DNA of 64,000 nt from Gnetum montanum (Eukaryota; Streptophyta; Gnetopsida; Gnetales; Gnetaceae), in assembly GCA_015680685.1 (NCBI GenBank), contig MNCI01027152.1:49456-113455 (forward strand). Direction: 5' to 3'. The position numbers and the translations under genes were made by a program. Positions 56,224-64,000 of this stretch are shown in pieces. Numbering within the stretch: position 1 is the stretch's first letter; each line of letters opens with the position of its first letter. The notes beneath the pieces are model-generated. The model made no database searches and was not told where the DNA came from. It saw only the letters and a program-made list of their open reading frames with translations.

Positions 56224-57735
56224 ACCAATGCAACTACCAACTCAATGAATGGACAACCATGTTTTATTTTTTGGATCTCCTCTTTCTAACTCAGTCATCG
56301 AGGAGATGGCCATCTGTGTTAACAATCTCTATGGCTTCTCAGTTTTTCTACTTTTTTTCACATTTTTTATTTTTCCAAATTTTTTATTTTTAGATTTTTC
56401 TAATTTTACACCATTTTTAGTACCTTTGAACCTTTCCTACTTATTTTACATTTTCTTATATATATTTTACTTCATTTAGTTTTGTTTTATTCAAGTGTGA
56501 TATTTCCTTATTTTGCTAATAAAATTGCCACTGTTGTTATTTACTAATGATAGTTTGTACTTAATGTTTTGATTGTCGATGTCTAGTTTTGATTTTTGAA
56601 TTTTGATTTCTGATGACTTTAACATAGTTTAGTTTTCATGGAATAGGGAGTGAATCCATGTCATCCACCCATTTGATAAACTCTATGATTTTCCTTGTTC
56701 TAGAAATTTGAAGTTCCTTCCATTAAAGAAACTTTTAATTAATTGATGACATTGGTAGTTTCAAAATTAAGAAGGATTCAAAGGTTTGCAAAGGGTGTGA
56801 CTTCAAGAGGACTAAATACTCTTTTTACTCTTCTACTTTCTTGAGTATTTTTCATGAACTTCTTACCATTCCATTCCAACAACTAATAGGAAGTTAAATA
56901 AAGTCTTTGCATGGTGTGGTTCCCATCCAAAAAAAGAAATAAAAAACAATGGGAATTCAAAGCACACCCCTTAGACTCAATTTGTAAATAAATTCCTTGC
57001 ATGGTTGGGTTCCCATTCAAAAATTTAAAAAACAAAAATACAAAAAAATGATGGAAATTCAAAGCACATCCCTTGAACAAATAAATGGACTACAAGCATT
57101 GGTTATGGGACTAGAAAGACATGTACTTATTCCTAAAAGTCCCCTCTAACTAGGGCCCTCTCTCACTTTCTACTTCTCTCTTTTCTTCTCTTTATGGAAC
57201 AATGGTTGTCTTGTGGAAGCACTCTCATGTCTCATGTGGGTCGATTGGTCTTAGGGTGGTGATGCAAAGTCACTAAAAGTGGATGGTTTTGGTCTAGACC
57301 GAGGATGGATTTTCCTAGGTCATTTTAAACACAAATTCTACAAGGAACTTCTTGTGACCTTAATTTGGAACTTCATTCTACCTTCTCTATCATTCATCCA
57401 TGCTACCATAACTTATCTCACTACCGTGTTCTATGTTATGCTCTATGTCTTGGTCTAATGTGTTGGAATTATTAAGTAGATTCTTTTTGGTTGGTCCTTA
57501 ACTTATCATGACCACTAATCGACTATGGGCCCCACAAACTCCTTGGTGAAGGTTATGCAAGGACAACTAGAGCATGAGCCTACTATGGGGAGGAACCACT
57601 TGCATAGCTTCAATGCCCTCTTCCCATGTTTTCATACTATTCTTGGCCTTTTGAGCTTTCATTTGACCCCAATTTCATTTAAAAATTCTTTGTATTTTGC
57701 AAGTTTAGCCAAAGTCAATAGTCATCTATAGTGGT
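56224..57735 (+). other. Spacer between integrase and internal promoter of the outer element
   Basis: No supported gene. A T-rich region lies at 56340-56500. A repeated segment, TTGCATGGTGTGGTTCCCAT near 56904 and TTGCATGGTTGGGTTCCCAT near 56996, recurs at about 90-base spacing together with GGGAATTCAAAGCACACCCC / GGAAATTCAAAGCACATCCC. Homology with 10111-11754 (minus) is patchy but clear. Confidence 0.5.
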
Positions 57736-57870
57736 TAACAGTTGCATTAACGAGGCCTCATCGATGCAACTGACCACATCAATGAGGCCTTGTCAATGTA
57801 GCTGACCACATTAATGAGGCCTTGTCGATGAAGCCTTGTCGATGCAGTGCTTACATCCTATATATACTAT
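57736..57870 (+). promoter_or_regulatory. Internal promoter-like segment upstream of the post-pol ORF
   Basis: Three to four tandem units of GAGGCCTCATCGATGCAAC or GAGGCCTTGTCAATGTAGC with CTGACCACATNAATGAGGCC spacing are followed by CCTATATATACTATCATGCA. The layout copies that of the LTR-A U3 start (TCATCGATG/GGCC repeats, then a TATA box). The same segment exists at 9961-10110 of the minus-strand element. Confidence 0.5.
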
Positions 57871-60800
57871 CATGCACTTAGGAATTTTTTGTCATTTATG
57901 CATAACACATGGGGAGCTTTTGTAATCTTTCAAAGCCCAAAACCTTCTAGGGCTCATAACTTCCCAACCATTTGTCCAAATCACTCCATTCCTTGACCTT
58001 ACACTTATCAGAGGTAAGATCTTTATCATGGGGGTTGCAAACCTTAAGGTTTCCAATGAAAAATTGATGAAAATTTTTGGAAATTTTTCTAACTCCCCCA
58101 AAGGGTTAATAACCTTAACCACATATAAGCATCAACTTTCTCAATAGTTAACTCTTCCAACAACCTCTAGGATGATTTATTAATGATAACACATAAATAA
58201 AATGATAATTGGAGTCATTAAATCAGCCATAATCACAACTTAGCCAAGTGTAACTATCCTAAAGAGATAAAGGTATTCCAATTGCTTCATGTTACAAAAT
58301 GATTGCTAATTCATGGTCTCATTGTGATTATAGATGGTAGAAAAATAGAAATTCCTATAGGAAGGAGAACCCTCTCAACCAAAGAAGAAGTGGCCCAGAG
58401 TTGAAAGGGGCCAATAAGAACAAGCCCAAGAACCACCAAAGGCAACCCATGGAAAGGAACCTCTTTGTGAGGAGTCCAAAGTGGAATTTGTTCAATAGAT
58501 TCTAGAAGAAGAAGTGTCCATAGAATAATTACAATGTGGATAAGTACCTAGATACATGCCAAGGCTTAAAATCACTTTGACTCAACCCTGCCTTAACATC
58601 ATCAGGTCCCAAGAAATTCAACGATCAGTTCTTTAGGAGATTAACTTTAGCCCATTCCTAGAGAAAGCTCTAGTAGATGTCAAGACTCAACTGCAAACCT
58701 TTCCCATGTGGCCAATCATCACATCCACTAGGGAGTGGTACATGAAAGATACATACCTCTTCTAGAATAATAGAAGGCTAGCATCCACTACCAAAATCAA
58801 GGACATTCAAGTGTCCTACTTGGCAGAAGCTATCTCACAAGCACTTGGGTTGCCTAACACTAGGACATAGTTGGTAGAACTATTCATGAAGGGTGACCTA
58901 GGCCAAGAAGGAGTGGACATAGTAGTGCTACGAGGTTGACTGTAAGGAGTATGGTGCTCTCACACTAGAAAAGTGAATTTATTTCAAAATTGCAACCTAT
59001 CACCTCAATCTAATGGTGAGGCCATGTAAGGTGACCACTTTCTTTGCCTAAGCATGCATTGCTCCAAGCAAAAAAATTTCCATCAACCTTCCACAACTGA
59101 TCTACTTAGAGATTAAAAAGCACTTCAAGGAAAATGAACATGGAAGAAAAATCCTACCCTTTTCATGCCTTATCTAAAAACTTTACAAAAGTGCAGGTAT
59201 CATCTACTACTCCAATGACATAATCACGCAAGCTCCTTTGGCCTCATGGTCCAAGATAATGAAAGAAAATATTTTAGTGAGGATCCAAGAAGAGGAGTAG
59301 CTACCTCCCCACCCACCTAAGAAACAATGCTAGAGACCCACGCAGCCATTAAGTACCTGTGCAAAATTCAAAAGTAGCTCTTGAGTGACCAAGAGCAACA
59401 TGCAGGAATGAATGGGAAGGATCCATCTATATACCAACTAGCCATGAGTCACCTTAATGAGGTGGCTTAAATAGTTAGACAAATGGAGAGGGGTGGACGA
59501 ATCTTCTCTATCCAAAAAATGCAATTGCCCATGAGGTTAGAGTCCAATACTCAATAGGTAATAATTTCTTTATCTCAACACCCTTTATTCTCAGAAATCT
59601 TTGGGAATGTTTCCACCTTCTCGATGAGTTTAGAGGAAGGTGAAGGGGCAACTATCTTGGTGATGTAGCACCAAGGGTAGGAAACAATGGCTGAAGTTGT
59701 TGCTAACCATGTCACTAAAGCACTAAATGTACCTACAACATCTATACCAAATGTGTCTACACTTCAAAACATGCAGACATCTATAGGCATAGTTAGCAGA
59801 AAGTTAAATGTAGCCCAACATGAAGAGTTGCTGGAACAGCTGGTGGGGACCGTGCAACCAATTCCAAATATCTTTGATTTTCTAGAAGACATCACTGTAA
59901 CCTAGTCAGAGCTATTGAATTCAAGGGAAAAATGCATGAGAAACAACTCAAAATGGCTCAAGAATGAAATCAACACTTGGCCATAGAGGTTGCCAAACTA
60001 CATGCCTAACTTGCTAACTTACTAATCCTACAATCCTTAACCCAACAATAACTAGAGATGAAGCTTTCAAATAGCTTTAGGAATGATTCTAGAAGGTTGA
60101 GGAGGAGGTAGTAATGGCCATCTTCAACTAGTCCATGGCTGAAACAAAAACATACTCAATTTAGAAGGAGTTGGCATAGATGCACTAGAAGAACAAGACC
60201 CTAATCACACAAAATCATCACTTGCATAATGTTGATGCTCAAAAGGATCAAATGTAGAAATTTATTCATCAACAGTAGGAGTAACTTGCTATGGTGAACA
60301 CTAAATTAAGGAGATTGGCCATAGAAAATTGAAATTTTTCAATGGAGGAAGTGTGTGCCTTGGGCCAGAAGTTTTCCATTGAGATCATCACCTCGAAGAA
60401 TGAGGCCTCAGGTTCAAAAAAGTGAAGAATCACTATAGAGACTAGGTTAGCCTATAGAAGGAAGTCAATAAGAAATACATCCAATTGGTAAAGGTGAATG
60501 TAAATGAAGCCCTCTAGCAACTCCAATAAGAATGAGAAGTCTGGCAGCCCATCATTGATGGGATTGACTCCTACAATAAGGTAGAGATTCAGCTAAAGGA
60601 GTTGCAAATAGAAGAGATGACAAAATATATGGAGTTGGCCAATCTCCATTACACAAACCTAGAAATTTTGACTACTAGATGGTCATGGTCATATTTAGAT
60701 AAAAAAGTCTCTAACCCGTATTTGTTATATGAGGGCAAGTTCAAGCACCATAAAGACACCAAGCAAAAGCTTGAAACTCCAAACATTGAACTCGAAGTTC

Positions 60801-61190
60801 TTAGAGCATGGTTCATCAATCAATGATCAACTGTTGAGAACCTAGCTAAATGAATGAATGACTACCAGGAGCTAAAGGACATAGTTAAAGCATTCAACAT
60901 TGAATGCAAATAGTCTGTCACTTGGTTTGTCAACACAAAGGAGTTATTTCTAGCAATCCCATGTTCCTAGGATGTGCCTGTTCCGACCCACATTGGCAAA
61001 GCTACATGGATGGTGCATGATCCCAGAATCAAGGAGGAAAAAATGAAAGCACTGTTGGATGCTTTCCTCCTCCCACCTAAAGTTATAGCAGTAGCAGGAC
61101 AACCGTAGCCACCTTGACTGCCGACCATGCATAAAGCTGATGAAGGTCCCTTAGAACCTCAAGAGCCATCACCACCTAGGACCGTTTGAT
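57871..61190 (+). pseudogene. Post-pol ORF of the outer element
   Basis: Broken frames cover about 58400-61190. Recognisable blocks are STREWYMKDTYLF, IKDIQVSYLAEAISQALGLP, INLPQLIYLEIKKHFKENEH, GRKILPFSCLI, KLYKSAGIIYYSNDIITQAP, LASWSKIMKENILVRIQEE, then charged coiled-coil-like segments (for example 60602-60826) and PPKVIAVAGQP near the end. The function is not known to me. It resembles sequences labelled 'putative plant transposon protein' (from memory, unchecked). No transmembrane or signal segment of an envelope protein is evident. Confidence 0.55.
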
Positions 61191-61424
61191 CTTTTCCATC
61201 ACACTTCATGCCATCAAGAAATGTGTTGTCCAATTTTGAAGAGTCTTGTCCTGGTGTTTAATTTTGTATCCTAAAGACCATCATGTTTTGTAATGTGTTG
61301 ATCCGTACACCTGGGCACTCCATTTTTTATCAAGTCAATCAATCTATTTTGTTTGAGAAAATTCAGTGAATAATCCCATACCTTTTCAATTTTTTAAAAG
61401 AACTTGAGGACAAGTTTTCATTCA

Positions 61425-61436
61425 GTTGTGGGGGTA
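61425..61436 (+). promoter_or_regulatory. Polypurine tract of the outer element
   Basis: GTTGTGGGGGTA directly precedes the LTR start TGATAAGTCG. The minus-strand relative has GGTGGTA at the same place. Confidence 0.65.
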
Positions 61437-62344
61437 TGATAAGTCGTAGTTTGGTTGGCTACATCGATGAGGCTTCATTGATGAGGCCTAGTTGAATCAT
61501 CATATCATGCATCAATGAGGCCCATTGATGTAGGGTCTACTTTCAACTATAAATATGTGCCTATTAGCCATATTTATGGCAAGAGAGAGTTTAGTTGTAG
61601 CGAAGATCTTACAGTTTTTCCATTTGAAAGTTAGAATTTTATTCTTGAGTGCCCATAGCAGAAGTCATTGAGTGTATGAATCTTTATTTGAGCATTGTTG
61701 TACCTGAGAATGACAGTGTGTGCAATAATAAAGATAAGCTTTCTAATAAACCTTGCAACACTTTGGATAGATTAAATATTTTCTTTATGCATTTAATTTT
61801 TTTAATTATTTACTTAATTCTTTAAATTATTTTTTAAATGTTTCTAGTAATTAAGTTAATGAAGCAATTAAGCAAGATAGATTAAACACATAAGTATGAC
61901 CACTTCATGTGTAAAATGTATCTGCTTGGTAATCCCAGTAGCATTATTGCTTAGTACACCAAGTAGCATAGCGCTTGGTCACCTAGCAATGGATACATGG
62001 GTTCAGAACATGTACAAAATGTGGGATCAAATGCTTATGTTAGGACTAGTTAAATTTTAGTTAATTACTTAGTTTAAATTAGTTAATCTAGTCACTTTTA
62101 TCTCCATTCAAACATCAAACCATAAAAATACAAAATGATAAAAATTAGATGCCTCAATTACACTTAACCATACCAATGGACATCACAAGTGTAATTGGGA
62201 AGACAATGATTAACCTTAAGGCAAGATTCACTTCCTAGAAGACTAGTGCATTGAAAGTGATAAAGTCCATGGAATTTGGCTGGATCGCACATGAACACTT
62301 TGTGATTTATATGGTTGGGCATAGGGGTACCTCGCTGCTCATCA
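61437..62344 (+). mobile_element. 3' LTR (LTR-A) of the outer element (908 bp)
   Basis: It starts TGATAAGTCGTAGTTTGG and ends CTGCTCATCA. The TATA box TATAAATAT is at 61548-61556. It is uninterrupted, so it serves as the reference for the split 5' LTR and for the three other LTR-A copies in the window. Confidence 0.92.
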
Positions 62345-64000
62345 TTAATCTTGAGTTATTCATTTCCTTCTTTTAAGCTCTTATGTTCTTCTTTTATTTT
62401 GGCTATTTCCTATACATTTCAAAATAAAAATCATGTTAGCTTGACTATTTTATCATGAGATACTTGTCCCATATCTTTAATTAAAATTAATATATTTTTT
62501 GATGTATGCTAATGGAATATCATAAGTTTTTGACCTTTGGATTAGGGATCATCTTCCTTAAAATGAAAGATGACACTTGCTTTAGTTTCTAGCTTGGTTA
62601 GGTGCTTCTAGCTAATGATAATCCTTTCCTCTTTTCCCTTGACTTTAAAGGATTGAGTTTCTTCTTTAATTAAGTGGCCTGAAAGAAAATACAAAGTTGT
62701 TAGAGCTAATGATGAGTTCCCCCCTTCTTTCTTTTGTTGCTATTGGAGCTCTTGTAGTCTTTGTTGTTCTAGTAGCTTCTATTGTTATTGATGTTGCTTC
62801 TTGAGAAGCTATTATTACTATTTTTCTTTGTTAGTCTTTATTTTCTCAATCCTTATTTTACTAACTACCTTCATCCTTGCATAAGCAACTCCATTTGGTA
62901 GAATCTTTCATCATGCATGGCCTATTTTGGATTTTCTATCTTTAATGAAAAATAATTTTCTTTGATCAAAGCTAAATATTCATAAAAAAAATCTCTATCC
63001 AAAGGATGATCTCTACTTTCCATCCATCTACAAATCTCAATTACTAGTTTACCACAAGTAAATCCTAGGAGCTTTATAAAGAAGTTTCATTTGAATTCTT
63101 CTGGTGTTTTATCCTTGACTAGTTTAACATCTTTATGTATAGCTCTCTGATAAATCACATATGTTTTATCAAGCTAATGAACTTTGTAAGTCTTGATAGT
63201 TTAATATATTCTCTGTGGAGTGATAGAAAAATCACATTACTCTTTATATCTTTTGATCATACCTTTTAGATGTCTTTCATTATTAAAATTTCAAAAGCTA
63301 AAATTTAAAGAAAAGACTTTCTTATGCTTGTAATCATGTCCTAATGGGCTCACCCATATTTTTCTTCCCACTTCTAAAGTTACATGATATGGAGCTACAA
63401 ACCTTGAAATCTTAAAAGCCTATACCTCAAACTCCATTGTTAAAGTTTGAGTGTAATGGGCATGTAGAAAAATATCTCCATGATATTTTCTCTTTCTTTC
63501 ATTGATAATTTGCTAATCTATCCATGGTGTAAAGGCTTGTAAAATGAACTCAAATAAATGGAATAATATAGATTTCATTAGAAATTTTAAGGCCTAGACA
63601 TTAACATAGATCTTCTAGTATATGAAAGTAAAAAAAAAAATCATAGTAGGGATCCCCAAGTCAAGCTCTATGCTATGACATATAACTAGTAAAAATTAGA
63701 GTTATTTTTTCAAGCTTAGTAATTTCACTTAATATACAATCCATTAAAAAAGCCTAAATTTATCTAAGTCCCCTATTCTTGAATCTTTGCTAAGATATTT
63801 TGTAATACATAATTCATATACTATATATTAGTGAAATTTTTCTTATTTTTTAAAGCTACCCATGTCCAAAACTAATAATTGGTAACTAGATTTATTTCAC
63901 ATCTTGAATAGAAATGTATAGCTAAAATAAAAACTATATGTACGAGCCTTGATTCTATACCTTTAGGAATGACATCCCAATATTCCCAAGCTTTTGTAAG
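62345..64000 (-). pseudogene. Unrecognised decayed ORF, upstream part, running off the window
   Basis: On the minus strand one frame holds APYHVTLEVGRKIWVSPLGH, DYKHKKVFSLNFSF, ERHLKGMIKRYKE, KTYVIYQRAIHKDVKLVKDK, TPEEFK and FTCGKLVIEICRWMESRDHP, then LDRDFFYEYLALIKENYFSL and HDERFYQMELLMQG, with about one stop per 40 codons (62900-63480). Downstream is a Gln-rich stretch (LLKKQHQ, LLEQQRLQELQ), then ASVIFHFKEDD and IKEEHKSLKEGNE at the outer element junction. I cannot place it in a family. It could be a gag or host-derived coding sequence of an older element. Confidence 0.4.

Noticed and set aside
57871-61190. An envelope gene in the post-pol region
   Set aside because: The position fits, but no signal peptide, membrane segment or glycoprotein pattern could be seen in the surviving frames.
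26656-62349. A target-site duplication for the outer element
   Set aside because: The five bases before 26661 (ATAGT) and after 62344 (TTAAT) do not match, even allowing one shift.

Overview
This window is nuclear DNA of a seed plant with a large, retrotransposon-rich genome. It has spliced GT-AG genes, a wall-associated-kinase-like (WAKL) receptor gene, and many decayed Ty3/gypsy elements with long LTRs nested in one another. Old, divergent LTRs and a mix of chromovirus, Tat-type and Athila/Tat-type elements would fit a gymnosperm, but the sequence alone does not decide the species. Only one host gene is convincingly intact: a four-exon WAKL receptor kinase on the minus strand (16646-20816). 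Its third intron holds a 180-base assembly gap.

Left part (1-16 kb). Bases 1-2761 are the 3' end of a Tat-type element whose 5' part lies outside the window (integrase tail, tandem repeats, polypurine tract, LTR). It abuts a minus-strand chromovirus pol relic (about 2812-5731). That relic is cut by a minus-strand element with LTRs at 5732-6663 and 15007-15878 (family 'LTR-A'). This element keeps gag, the end of integrase and a long post-pol region, but has lost protease, reverse transcriptase, RNase H and half of integrase.

Middle (16-26.6 kb). The WAKL gene is followed by its upstream region with simple repeats. Then come an LTR-A copy (23336-24325) carrying a tRNA-derived SINE with a 17-base target duplication, weakly characterised AT-rich DNA, and a truncated LTR-A copy.

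Right part (26.6-62.3 kb). A 12.9-kb plus-strand element with LTR-A ends (26661 to 62344) has a 22.7-kb Tat-type element (27310-50050) inserted in its 5' LTR, flanked by the duplication AAATG. The inner element has about 2.1-kb LTRs full of GCTACGC/GCGTAGC palindromes, gag-protease, RT, two RNase H domains (the second archaeal-like) and integrase. Between protease and RT lies a roughly 5.4-kb antisense transcription unit: a TATA box, a leader exon and about eight further exons, one exon-intron unit tandemly duplicated (458 bp), coding for a protein I do not recognise. This unit sits where Ogre/Tat elements carry a sense-strand intron, and it is bracketed by short tandem repeats that also occur after integrase. 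It is the most unusual object in the window.

The outer element also has an internal copy of its own LTR promoter-like array and TATA region after integrase, just upstream of a long post-pol ORF. The same layout is seen in the minus-strand relative at 6-15 kb. The outer element is flanked by two pieces of what looks like one unrecognised decayed ORF (26301-26660 and 62345-64000, minus strand).
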